Shown one piece after another: positions 32,976 through 42,178 of a stretch of 64,000 bases of DNA. The stretch's first letter is position 1, and each line of letters starts with the position of its first letter. Location: NCBI RefSeq assembly GCF_000517265.1, contig NZ_AYSJ01000014.1:36430-100429 (forward strand), given 5' to 3'. Under the pieces are notes generated by a model. The model was given only the letters and a program-made list of their open reading frames with translations. It was not told where the DNA came from and made no database searches. A program made the position numbers and the translations under genes. This DNA is from Photorhabdus khanii NC19 (GTDB lineage: Bacteria; Pseudomonadota; Gammaproteobacteria; Enterobacterales; Enterobacteriaceae).

Positions 32976-34631
32976 CTAAATATTTTGCCAGTCGATGCGT
33001 AAAGGGCGATCCAGCCAGGGAAGTTTGGCGATATTTAATGGCCACGGCCAATCAGCCAACAGCGCATCAAATGGCTGATGCTGGATGGTGATTTTGATTT
33101 CTTGCTCGTCTGCCAGTAATTCCCCCGGTCGTTGTAAAAACAGTTGGCGGACATCATTACGGCTTAATTTTTTCCAGGCAGGAAGTTGGGCAATAACTGC
33201 ATCCAGCCATTGATCTGCTATCAATTGTTTTTCCGGCTCGATAGGGAGTGATGTAATATTTTTATCGGCCATTAGCCCACACAGAACGTAATTCAGTGCT
33301 TTTCTTTCTGCTGGTCTCTCTTCGGTTCCCCAAATCAGGTAGTCAAGTAAATCAACGGCATTCAACTGAGCCTGACGATGAATAAATTTCTGTGTTTCAA
33401 GCAGGCCAAGTTGATTAAACAGCGCGGGTAGCATCGGCCACAGAATTAATATCCCGGCATTATTGATTTTGCTTGGAAGGGGTTGTTCAGGTAGTAAAAC
33501 CCGCTCAGAGTTGGGTTTGTTGATAGTTTGAAGTGGGTTATGGTTATTTCCTCTTATAATCGATGTATTATCCGATGTTGATAATGTTTGCCGATTTTCG
33601 GCGATTATCTTTTGATTTGTCGAATGTTGATATTGCTGAATATTTGAAATATCAACATGAGTCATGGTTGATTCTTTACCGGATGCATTTTCATCTATGT
33701 GGTTTGGCATAAAGCATTCCAATAGATATTGGTATTCTTCAACCGACAGGTGATTTTTGCAAAGCTGTGAAATAGAAACTGTTTGCCAGAGTTGTTTTAG
33801 CCAACCATTTAATGGCGTATTGTGGGTCATAGCCTGGCGAAATAATCTAATAACAGGCGCGGCATTAAGTACACCGTTATTGAGTTCAGTGGTAATACGC
33901 GAGATGACTTGCGCATCGGGTTTAAGCATTTCCTGTGCATTATGTCGTTGTATATATTCCAGTGCATTGAGTATCAGTTGTCCGGAGGAGGCAAGCTCCT
34001 CCTGATGTTGTGGTTTGTTTACTCTTTTGGATAATCTGCGGTTGATGGCGCTCAATAAAGCGGGTTGTCTGATAGCGGAAAGCCGTTGCAGGCCATGTTC
34101 AGATAAACAGCCTTTTGCTAATAATAATGCGGATTTGTTTTCTATCCGTATTAATTGATTTATTAATTGCTTAGTCTTTATGTCACTGTTTTTATTATTA
34201 GTTATTTCCTCCATTGTATTTTGTTGGGAATCTTTTTGATATAAAAAATGAATGAAATTTTCTGCATCAATGAAATTATTATTGCCAGATAAAGAAGGAT
34301 TATGGGTGATTTTATTTTGCATTGGTGCATTTAGGTGAATTTCTTTCTTATGATTTATCTGGTATTGTCTTAGTGCTTTATTTAAAGCAGAATTCATCCG
34401 GATTGGAAACAATGAATTAAAATCATGCAAGCTTATTTCGCCAAGATCCAGAGTTAATGTTTCTAAATAGATACCCTGATGAATGGGATGTTGAATGAAA
34501 AATGTATTAAATAAGTTGTTTATATTGATTTGATTAAGCAGGGAGCCATGCAATACTTTTTTAGCTACCTGTTGATTATTAGCTTCAATAGTAATGGTAA
34601 TCCGATTTAACAGATTTGGCTCCGAAGTCAT
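32976..34631 (-). CDS. pvc14: Pvc14, tape-measure protein, short form (PVC-A)
   Basis: A 551-residue tape-measure homologue. The N-terminal 60 residues (SEPNLLNRITITIEANNQQV) and the C-terminal 170 (NNAGILILWPMLPALFNQLG onward) match PVC-B closely. The polar middle is about 100 residues shorter, the missing part being the repetitive Ser/His/Lys region. If, as in phages, tape length sets tube length, PVC-A particles should be shorter than PVC-B. It starts 49 bases after pvc13. Confidence 0.85.
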   Translation of the reverse strand: MTSEPNLLNRITITIEANNQQVAKKVLHGSLLNQININNLFNTFFIQHPIHQGIYLETLTLDLGEISLHDFNSLFPIRMNSALNKALRQYQINHKKEIHLNAPMQNKITHNPSLSGNNNFIDAENFIHFLYQKDSQQNTMEEITNNKNSDIKTKQLINQLIRIENKSALLLAKGCLSEHGLQRLSAIRQPALLSAINRRLSKRVNKPQHQEELASSGQLILNALEYIQRHNAQEMLKPDAQVISRITTELNNGVLNAAPVIRLFRQAMTHNTPLNGWLKQLWQTVSISQLCKNHLSVEEYQYLLECFMPNHIDENASGKESTMTHVDISNIQQYQHSTNQKIIAENRQTLSTSDNTSIIRGNNHNPLQTINKPNSERVLLPEQPLPSKINNAGILILWPMLPALFNQLGLLETQKFIHRQAQLNAVDLLDYLIWGTEERPAERKALNYVLCGLMADKNITSLPIEPEKQLIADQWLDAVIAQLPAWKKLSRNDVRQLFLQRPGELLADEQEIKITIQHQPFDALLADWPWPLNIAKLPWLDRPLRIDWQNI

Positions 34632-34680
34632 GCTAATATTCTCTTTATGATTAATGGATGATTTGAATTTTTAATAAATA

Positions 34681-35904
34681 TTATGTTTTCATAATGAAAG
34701 CAAGAATATAATAAGGAGGAATAATATTAGCGTTAGCATCAACAGCATGGGTGTGTTCTTCTCCATTCCCAGTGTCAGATGTGTGAAAATAATAGGATGT
34801 GGTGTCATATCCCGTTTCGACAAAAAGGTTTCTGCCTTTTCCCCAAATACTCTGAAAATCTTGAGTGCCAGGATTGTTATCAAGCTTTCTTTTATTATTC
34901 AAAGTAGAATTTCCATATATTGAACCTGAGTCACTAAAGTAACTCATTCCTCCTTTATGATTATGTTTTGGCATTTGACTCGAGGAAAGCTTTGTGCCTT
35001 TTATTGTGATGGTGAGTTTTTTATTCGTCGTACTTATTCTGAATTCTTTAGCATTAATACTACCTGAAGCTTTATCATTACTCTTTCCATTAATATCGGA
35101 GAGTTTGCCTCCTAGAATAAATCGATCGATTAAATTGGGTGTATTATTATTACCGTCGCACAGTGCCCAACCTGTAGGAACACTACTACCAGAAAACATC
35201 ACAATCATTCCTTTTGGGAGTACTTTATTGGGATCAATACTGACGCCGCTTGAATTAACCGTGATACCGTTACCGGCTTTGACTGAAACACCATTACTAT
35301 CAACGTTAATACCATTACTGGCCTTAACATCTAATCCATCACCTATTTTTATCCCCCAACCAAGTCTTACAGATATCCCTGTAGATTCGACGTTAATTGT
35401 TTTATCTTTGGATTTTACAGAGACACCATTAGTATCAACATTGATGCCATTATTGGCTTTGACTGCAACACCACTACTATTAACGGTGATACCGTTGTCA
35501 GCTTTGACAGCCACATTATCATTATTGACAACAATGCCATTGCCTGGACCAACACATATTCCGTTGGTTTTATTAACCAGGCCACTGCCAAGATCTACGG
35601 ATAAAATATCCTTTTCGAGTATTAATGGAGAAAAGTCCTGGCTGGAAAGAGTGCCCATTTTCAAATTGAGCGTACCGTTATCAGCCAGTTTTAATCCTTC
35701 TCCTGGTCCATTTTGTTGTGGTGCCAGGCCACAGGCTTTGCGACCGATATCAGCAATATTAATCAAGTCGGCATAATCGGTTTGTAGTGGAATACTGCCC
35801 TCTTTAAAACGCTTTTTTAAATCATCTGCTGATGGGGAACTTGATTTGAGATTAATATCTTCCAGATTGAGTTCTGCACTGTATAGATTATATTTTTTTA
35901 CCAT
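34681..35904 (-). CDS. pvc13: Pvc13, tail fibre with full collar tip (PVC-A)
   Basis: A 407-residue fibre from the ATG at 35904 (MVKKYNLYSAELNLED); the GTG nine bases upstream is part of the ribosome site AGGTGATAAAA. Attachment region to about 65, then shaft repeats (NGITVNSSGVAVKANNGINV and similar), then a complete phage tail-collar tip from residue 235: PKGMIVMFSGSSVPTGWALC, DGNNNTPNLIDRFILGG, and two HxH motifs (MPKHNHKGG, EEHTHAVDA) like the metal sites of T4 gp12. The PVC-B fibre lacks these. The tip difference suggests different receptors. Shaft blocks are shared with PVC-B at DNA level. Confidence 0.88.
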   Translation of the reverse strand: MVKKYNLYSAELNLEDINLKSSSPSADDLKKRFKEGSIPLQTDYADLINIADIGRKACGLAPQQNGPGEGLKLADNGTLNLKMGTLSSQDFSPLILEKDILSVDLGSGLVNKTNGICVGPGNGIVVNNDNVAVKADNGITVNSSGVAVKANNGINVDTNGVSVKSKDKTINVESTGISVRLGWGIKIGDGLDVKASNGINVDSNGVSVKAGNGITVNSSGVSIDPNKVLPKGMIVMFSGSSVPTGWALCDGNNNTPNLIDRFILGGKLSDINGKSNDKASGSINAKEFRISTTNKKLTITIKGTKLSSSQMPKHNHKGGMSYFSDSGSIYGNSTLNNKRKLDNNPGTQDFQSIWGKGRNLFVETGYDTTSYYFHTSDTGNGEEHTHAVDANANIIPPYYILAFIMKT

Positions 35905-36005
35905 TTTTATCACCTTATATTATGTGTGCTATTATACTAAAATATATTTAAATAATAGAGAGTTTTTAAAGTATTATGATATGGGAATAAATGAGATATT
36001 TATTT

Positions 36006-39000
36006 TTAAAGTTTATTTCCATCATAAATAAAATGAAAGCCAAATTTTGTCCGTGTTTCTCCTTTAAGGTCTTTAGGGTCAGATAGGTAATTCAGTGATA
36101 AAATCAGGGGTTTTTCGGTATAGAATGATGCGCCAGAAAGATCCTGATTATCGCCTAATACAAATCCATAATAGAATGACCAGCTATTTCCTGCCGGGAG
36201 ATCATATAAATTCATTGATTTCCATGATAAGTTAAGCCCTACTTTTTTTCTTCCTTTAATATGCAATATCTCATCGGTAATAATACCATTTTTGTTTTTC
36301 TTAACTTTGACATAATAATCTGTCCATGCATTAGCTGATTCCAGTACTGCATATTCAGGTCCTATTTTATTATCATCGGTTAAGAAAACCAGTTTTCCTT
36401 TATTATCTACAGGTTGATACAGAAATTCTGAGACAACCGTGTATTTATCATTCTCTTTATTAAGGTCAATATCTACCCGTACTACCCTTTTAGTATAAGG
36501 CACATACAATAGCTGATTGGATTTTATGACTTCTTCGTGCCATTTATCTTCAGATTCACCAACCACCTCAATACGCTGCTGTTCGGTGGCAATTCGCATA
36601 CTGCCAATACCTGTTGCGGCAGAAGGCAAACGTCCCAGGGTTAAGGTCTCTAATATATGGTATGCCTCATCCCCTAAAGGCGCGTCATTGTTTTGCCAGC
36701 GTTTATAGGTGCTGGCAAAATCTTCAAAATGTTCCTCTGAAAGCCAATGAATAATCATCGAAATATGAGCGGGGAATTCAGCTAGAATCTCCGTTTTCAC
36801 CCAAGATTCCAATTTGTAAGGATCAACACGTTCATTCTCAATGAGTTGGCGGTCAATTACGACACTCACTATAAATGAAAAGCGATCAGCCGAAGCATAT
36901 TCTTCGCTGGAGAAATACCAGCGATAACGCCAGGCTTCTGCTTCTAATGGGAAGATATTCAGTGAGTCGTTGTTGCGTCTAATTAATATTTTACCCTTAA
37001 TGCGATCAAATTTAATGACGCGCGCTTTGAGTTCATATTCGGATCGAGGTGCAGTACGAACGGCTCGAGCTGATATTTTCTGGGATGGTCCAGAAGGTGT
37101 AATGACATATTTCAGGGTGATTTCGTCATTGACTTTGATCATTGCAGGGAAAGGGCTTTGAGCGCTGGAGGTAATCCAACGTTCATCTTCGTCAGCATTT
37201 TGATACGTCTCATTGGCATAAACCAGTTGATAATCCATATCTTCCAGCCACACCGGACTATTTTGCCAACGCAGCTTATCCTCATCAAATGCCTGTTGTA
37301 TTCTGTGCAGATTGTGCTCCAGATCCGTGCTGTTTCGAATGCCAAGAGAGAATGTATCTCCTGTCACCTCGGTGATCATTTGGCCCCGTAACGGAAATTC
37401 TCGGTCATCTTCAATGATAATCAGGTTAATTACTTGGCCTTGCAATAACCGACCCGCTGAATTTTTCTGTGTGATCTTTAATTGATCATCTTCAATTTCC
37501 AGAGAATCGGGCTTTTGCTCTTTATCGAATGTTGTGTCGGGTTTTACCGGCAATAACTGGCGATGTTCAATCAAATAGAAAGGCAATTCAGCCAGATCGG
37601 GCGTTTCACTGAAACATTCTCCGCCCAGCCCTAGTCGGGCAGCAATCCGTTTTTGCAGTGCCGATACTTTATCAATACGAATATTATTACGTTGATAGGT
37701 GAGTTCAGGCTGTTGAGCCAGATAGCCGCGTTGGGTAGATAAAAAATCCTGTGGATCGAGTGTCAGGGGTCTGGCTGCCCGTTGAGTACCAAAATAGCCC
37801 AACAGATAATTTAGAATTGTCAGCTCTTTTGCATAGTTTGTATAATCTTGTTGTTGAATATCATCAATATAGATTTGTGAATCATGAGTTAGCCTGGTCA
37901 TTAAATCAGGCATGATATTTTGATGAACGTTATGGCTGACGGTATTATCTTTAAAAGGCCATTGCACACCGTATACTGCTTCTCCCCGTTGTTTAAAGGC
38001 CAATAGTTTCGGCAACAGAGCGAGTTCGGCGCAGCCGTTAGCCAGCATTTGTTCAAAAGGCAGCATAAATTGGTGCAACTGTATTTGCTGTTGGGTACTG
38101 GCGTAAGCTTGCAATCCATAGCAGGTGGGTAATTTATTGCTCACCGGGTAGTAATCCCGGATTTTACGATATTTACCCCAACCTAATAATTCAGGTTGTG
38201 TATCAATCAGGGGATTTGCAATTATTTTTTCTTCTATCTGTTGTTTAGAAACAATAACTTTAACCCCACCTTTGGCAGTAATGGTGAGCGGACTGGTTGG
38301 TGAGGTGATCAATTTTAGTGGATCGCTGCCCCAGAGTTTGGGGTAATATCCCTGAGCGATTTCCCAGGACCAATTATCGCCCGGTATTTGAGTAATGGTT
38401 TTATTGTGATTAGCTAATGCCAGCTGGGTAATACTTTGTATCCCTGGGATAGCTAATAATCGGTTAACCAGATGGCTTAAATTTAATACGGTAGCGCCGG
38501 TGTAATCTTTAGCCTGAGGTAATTCCGGTATCCAGCCGTGATGTAAATAAGGGCCGGAAAATATCTCTTCATTACTGTAACCCTGATCTTTCATGACCTG
38601 AGTGGTATAACGTACAGGCCTTGCGAGTACCATTTGTTCCGCTGTCATATAAACTTTGGCGAAGATGTCGGCAATATCTTTGACATCATCATTCAGTTCA
38701 ATATCAATCTGTAAAGAGAGATCGGTGGGTTGCAACCAGATAATATGACTGATGGATTCTCCCAGATTACGGTTGTCTTTCAGAAAAGCCTCTAGCTTTT
38801 CCTGAGCTAACTTATTATTAGCTTGAGTTTCCCTGCTGGGAAGTAAATAAAGCCAGTAGTTTCCTCTCAGGGTTAATTCGCCATCTGAGCCTAAATCGTT
38901 AAAGGTATATTCACGTTTCTTTTTGTTATACCAATACTTATAGCGTTGATTGTCAGGTTCACGAACGAGTTGTACATCGTTAAAGAAAAAATAATCTTCA

Positions 39001-39365
39001 CTGGTTTCACTCACGGTGTCGCTGCTATGTAAATCCAGCAAAGCCCGACGATAATCTTCCGCAGTGATGGGGCCACAAGTCAATATTTGTTGTGGACCGA
39101 ACTCTTTAGGGAAAATACCGTCACCGGGCGTCTGTTCTTCTTTTTTAGGCGTAAGCAGATCTTTGAGTGGTAATGAGTGGCGGTAAGCCAGATCGGAGGC
39201 TCCATAACAACAAGCTTCTAATAAGGTGATACCGGGATCATTTTCACTGGTATTGCTCCAGTGTTGGCCGGATTGCTGCTCAATAACCGTTTTGGCCTGA
39301 GTGAGTAAAGCATCAAAGGTAATATCGTCTTTGACGATGGGAAACAGGGCATCCTGATTATTCAT
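36006..39365 (-). CDS. pvc12: Pvc12, baseplate wedge protein with C-terminal extension (PVC-A)
   Basis: A 1119-residue wedge protein. It is colinear with the PVC-B copy up to about residue 960 (LLYVPYTKR), then carries a beta-rich extension of about 155 residues (VRVDIDLNKENDKYTVVSEF; YDLPAGNSWSFYYGFVLGD; final FGFHFIYDGNKL) that has no counterpart in PVC-B. The extension has many aromatic residues and could be a fibre-docking or carbohydrate-binding domain; I do not recognise a family. The start overlaps pvc11 by 8 bases. pvc13 follows after about 100 bases. Confidence 0.9.
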   Translation of the reverse strand: MNNQDALFPIVKDDITFDALLTQAKTVIEQQSGQHWSNTSENDPGITLLEACCYGASDLAYRHSLPLKDLLTPKKEEQTPGDGIFPKEFGPQQILTCGPITAEDYRRALLDLHSSDTVSETSEDYFFFNDVQLVREPDNQRYKYWYNKKKREYTFNDLGSDGELTLRGNYWLYLLPSRETQANNKLAQEKLEAFLKDNRNLGESISHIIWLQPTDLSLQIDIELNDDVKDIADIFAKVYMTAEQMVLARPVRYTTQVMKDQGYSNEEIFSGPYLHHGWIPELPQAKDYTGATVLNLSHLVNRLLAIPGIQSITQLALANHNKTITQIPGDNWSWEIAQGYYPKLWGSDPLKLITSPTSPLTITAKGGVKVIVSKQQIEEKIIANPLIDTQPELLGWGKYRKIRDYYPVSNKLPTCYGLQAYASTQQQIQLHQFMLPFEQMLANGCAELALLPKLLAFKQRGEAVYGVQWPFKDNTVSHNVHQNIMPDLMTRLTHDSQIYIDDIQQQDYTNYAKELTILNYLLGYFGTQRAARPLTLDPQDFLSTQRGYLAQQPELTYQRNNIRIDKVSALQKRIAARLGLGGECFSETPDLAELPFYLIEHRQLLPVKPDTTFDKEQKPDSLEIEDDQLKITQKNSAGRLLQGQVINLIIIEDDREFPLRGQMITEVTGDTFSLGIRNSTDLEHNLHRIQQAFDEDKLRWQNSPVWLEDMDYQLVYANETYQNADEDERWITSSAQSPFPAMIKVNDEITLKYVITPSGPSQKISARAVRTAPRSEYELKARVIKFDRIKGKILIRRNNDSLNIFPLEAEAWRYRWYFSSEEYASADRFSFIVSVVIDRQLIENERVDPYKLESWVKTEILAEFPAHISMIIHWLSEEHFEDFASTYKRWQNNDAPLGDEAYHILETLTLGRLPSAATGIGSMRIATEQQRIEVVGESEDKWHEEVIKSNQLLYVPYTKRVVRVDIDLNKENDKYTVVSEFLYQPVDNKGKLVFLTDDNKIGPEYAVLESANAWTDYYVKVKKNKNGIITDEILHIKGRKKVGLNLSWKSMNLYDLPAGNSWSFYYGFVLGDNQDLSGASFYTEKPLILSLNYLSDPKDLKGETRTKFGFHFIYDGNKL

Positions 39366-41223
39366 TGTTAACTCCTTGGCTTGAGGAACTCTTCTCTGAC
39401 CAGACTAAAATTAGCACTTCATCATCGGCGGCCTCGATACTGTTACCTACGGTAGGTGTGGATGGGGCATCTTTACTTGCACTGATATTGTTCACCGGCG
39501 GGATAACTTTTTCCAAAGTTAAATCCATGACCCGTTCAACCAGAGGGGATTGTTGGATGGTGGCTAATAACGAGTAATAATCAATGTGATTACCTGTCGT
39601 TACGCCGATAGCGCTATTTTCTCCCCACGGCATATATTTTCGGCTAAGTTCTTGCTGTAGCTGATGATGACCATAGGCGGGGTTAATACCTGAGATAAAT
39701 GCCACTTGGTAATTGACATTGACGTTAATGTATTTTGGATTATTGATCTTAATCGTTGTCCAGGGGCTGCTTAATTGGCTTACCCACTTGACCATTTCTG
39801 CCAGCCGGGCCGGGTTCAATTCTGGACGCAGTACATCATCGTTATCTTTGTAGCGACTGTCGGGGATCACAATCAGTTGCTGTTCTTCCGGTGCCGGGAT
39901 TTTAGTTAACTCACTGGCAGAAGGGTATTTGACATCAAATAGGCTGACAAACTGCTCTTTTAGTAAGGTGACAATGTTTCCCCAGCTCAATACCCGGTTA
40001 CGGTGAGATAACCGGGCCGGGATCCGCGTCAGGAAAGTTTGTGCTGTTTCTTTTGGGTGACCATCCCAAGATACCCAGGGTTGAGTCACACCACTGATGG
40101 CAACGGATGTGTTGACCGGCTGTTTAATGCTTTCTGCGGCTAATCCGTTGATAAAGTGATCCTGCTCAATGGTTTCTGCGTTGACTAACTTGGCGGTGGT
40201 GGCGTTATACAGTATGCCTTTAATCCGTGGGTAATCTTGGGCTTCAACCTTATTGGTTATCTCTGCTTTCAGCCAATACCGTCCTGTCGGCATTTGGGCG
40301 GCTTGATTTGATGCATCCTTTGGCAATAAGGTACGCCAGATCCCCCGGTCAAGCAGGTTACCGGTTTGGTCGTGGACCAGTTGATTGATTGGCTGCCAGA
40401 TATTTTTCTGATTTAGATAAGACCAAGATAAATTGAGGGCTTTAACGCCTTCTGACTGCCAGTATAAAGATAAAGTTTGTCCCGGTAATACATGGGTAAA
40501 GCCTAAGTAGAATGTGTCATGGGTTAATGACGATATATCTGCTTCGCCCCAATTCAGGTGGTCAGATTGAACTTCGAGATCATGGGATGTTTCGCTAAAA
40601 AGTTGAATACCGTTTTTGGGGAATTCAATGTTATCTGAGTCGCTTAATAGTATTGCTGATTTCCAGACATTGCCAACTTTCCGATGCCAACGCAGATCGG
40701 TTAACTTTCCCTGATTCGCCAGTAAATCCGTATCAGATGCATATTGTAACGGATGACCTGCGTTGTCTTGCCCCGCATCAAACAGCGTTCCCTGGGTTAT
40801 CAGAAATTCTGGGTTTTCCGTGTTCAGCGTAATTTCGATAGCAACTTTATCTGCTTGAGCTTTTTTGGGTTCCAATCCCAATAATTCCCGGTAATAAAGA
40901 TCACGGTGCCGTGCCGGGAATGTATTTAATAGTCGGTTGGTTGTTTCTAATAGCGTTAAAAAAGCCAAGACAAAAGCTTGATGTGCCGGTAAATATCCAT
41001 CTGCTTGATTAATGTTTTGGTAAATATCCGCTAATTGTTGAGGATGATTTTCCTGAATAAAATAGAAATTGTCCCAGAACTGATTTTTATCTTGATCGAA
41101 AGGAATGTTTTCAGCGTAAGCTTTAAGCCAGTTTAAAATATCCAGCGTACTTCTTTCATCAAGTTTAAACGCAGTATCCGGCACAATAGCAGAGAGTTTA
41201 TGATCTAACTCGGCTTGTCCCAT
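39358..41223 (-). CDS. pvc11: Pvc11, baseplate wedge protein, short form (PVC-A)
   Basis: A 621-residue baseplate J-like wedge protein. Its N-terminal 215 residues and C-terminal 400 align with PVC-B, but about 280 residues are absent between DLEVQSDHLNWGEADISS and the shared YLGFTHVLPGQTLSLYWQ. The reading frame is preserved. The deletion (or the insertion in PVC-B) replaces one beta-rich domain, which probably projects from the wedge. The C-terminus overlaps pvc12 by 8 bases. Which form is ancestral cannot be told from two copies. Confidence 0.9.
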   Translation of the reverse strand: MGQAELDHKLSAIVPDTAFKLDERSTLDILNWLKAYAENIPFDQDKNQFWDNFYFIQENHPQQLADIYQNINQADGYLPAHQAFVLAFLTLLETTNRLLNTFPARHRDLYYRELLGLEPKKAQADKVAIEITLNTENPEFLITQGTLFDAGQDNAGHPLQYASDTDLLANQGKLTDLRWHRKVGNVWKSAILLSDSDNIEFPKNGIQLFSETSHDLEVQSDHLNWGEADISSLTHDTFYLGFTHVLPGQTLSLYWQSEGVKALNLSWSYLNQKNIWQPINQLVHDQTGNLLDRGIWRTLLPKDASNQAAQMPTGRYWLKAEITNKVEAQDYPRIKGILYNATTAKLVNAETIEQDHFINGLAAESIKQPVNTSVAISGVTQPWVSWDGHPKETAQTFLTRIPARLSHRNRVLSWGNIVTLLKEQFVSLFDVKYPSASELTKIPAPEEQQLIVIPDSRYKDNDDVLRPELNPARLAEMVKWVSQLSSPWTTIKINNPKYINVNVNYQVAFISGINPAYGHHQLQQELSRKYMPWGENSAIGVTTGNHIDYYSLLATIQQSPLVERVMDLTLEKVIPPVNNISASKDAPSTPTVGNSIEAADDEVLILVWSEKSSSSQGVNNE

Positions 41224-41306
41224 ATTTATACCACCTGTTATTCGAATATTCCTGATAGATTTTCAGGAGAGCGTTGTTATTTAACAATAAGATTAAAGGG
41301 AATTAT

Positions 41307-41723
41307 TTATCCGGCATTGACAACATATTGACTGGCAATAAAACGGCCTTTGCCCATACTTGGCGTTGTGACATCCGGTCCGCTTGATGGATTATTCGCC
41401 GGTTGTGATGGGGTAAAACGGGCGATAAATTGCTGGCCGACCACAATGACTGTGGCAGGGCTGCGGCAAAAGTTTGCCTGCTGGCTGGCATCCAATTGAG
41501 CAATGGTGACCATTCCCATGCCGGGTACCGGGTGGCTGGGGGTAATATATTGCGCCTGGAGTTGGACCTTTTTTTCATCGCCGACAATCGCGATTTTTTT
41601 GCCCTGAATGTGGGCGTGTCCGCTGCCTCGGATGGTTGCCGGCCCCAGAATGGTGACCTGCCGGTTGCCGAATAACGGTTCGAACAGCAAATTGTCGCCA
41701 TCAACCACCAGTTGTTTGCTCAT
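41307..41723 (-). CDS. pvc10: Pvc10, PAAR-like spike tip (PVC-A)
   Basis: A 138-residue spike-tip protein, almost the same as in PVC-B (MSKQLVVDGDNLLFEPLFGN; MGKGRFIASQYVVNAG). The beta-turn-rich centre has GPATIRGSGHAHIQGKK, where the extra His beside His is of interest for metal binding, as PAAR tips usually hold a metal ion. The start ATGA overlaps the pvc9 stop. Confidence 0.85.
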   Translation of the reverse strand: MSKQLVVDGDNLLFEPLFGNRQVTILGPATIRGSGHAHIQGKKIAIVGDEKKVQLQAQYITPSHPVPGMGMVTIAQLDASQQANFCRSPATVIVVGQQFIARFTPSQPANNPSSGPDVTTPSMGKGRFIASQYVVNAG

Positions 41724-42166
41724 AGGTTCACCCGTAACTGGCCCTCGCTAACTTCAAGGACACCTTCAAGTTGCTGGCTGATTTCGCTGCCTCTCAGGGC
41801 GTAAGTGACCTGAATATGCAGGGTATTGGGTAAGTCCGTTCTCTGGTTCACGTGAATCTCGGTAATATTTGCGCGCGGTTCATAGCGCAGTACCCGCTCT
41901 TCAATCCGGGTTTGAATCTCTGCCATCAATTCGTCACTGATATTGGCAAACAGATAATCATTCAGGCCGCAGCCGTAATTTTCACGCATAATTCGTTCGC
42001 CGGGTTCAGTCAGAAAAAGGATTTTCATATTCTGGCGAACATTCTCTGCGCCTTCCGCTATGGTGACGCCGGTGGGTATTTCAGGGTGAGAATCATCTTT
42101 TATCGAAAACTGTGGCGGAAATGCCCAGCCCCGGCCATAAATATCGGCTAATATTTTGTCTGTCAT
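41720..42166 (-). CDS. pvc9: Pvc9, gp25-like baseplate protein (PVC-A)
   Basis: A 148-residue gp25-family wedge protein with the core AENVRQNMKILFLTEPGERI and MRENYGCGLNDYLFANI. Differences from PVC-B are concentrated near residues 20-38 (SIKDDSHPEIPTGVTIAEG). It lies 12 bases after pvc8 and is coupled to pvc10 by stop-start overlap. Confidence 0.92.
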   Translation of the reverse strand: MTDKILADIYGRGWAFPPQFSIKDDSHPEIPTGVTIAEGAENVRQNMKILFLTEPGERIMRENYGCGLNDYLFANISDELMAEIQTRIEERVLRYEPRANITEIHVNQRTDLPNTLHIQVTYALRGSEISQQLEGVLEVSEGQLRVNL

Positions 42167-42178
42167 GGTACTGCCTTA

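Noticed and set aside
34994..35776. Plus-strand open frame of 260 codons opposite the PVC-A fibre gene
   Set aside because: It is a mirror of the repetitive fibre shaft (Leu/Pro/Thr-rich translation with repeats), has no ribosome site, and similar mirrors occur opposite the PVC-B fibre (10766-11245).
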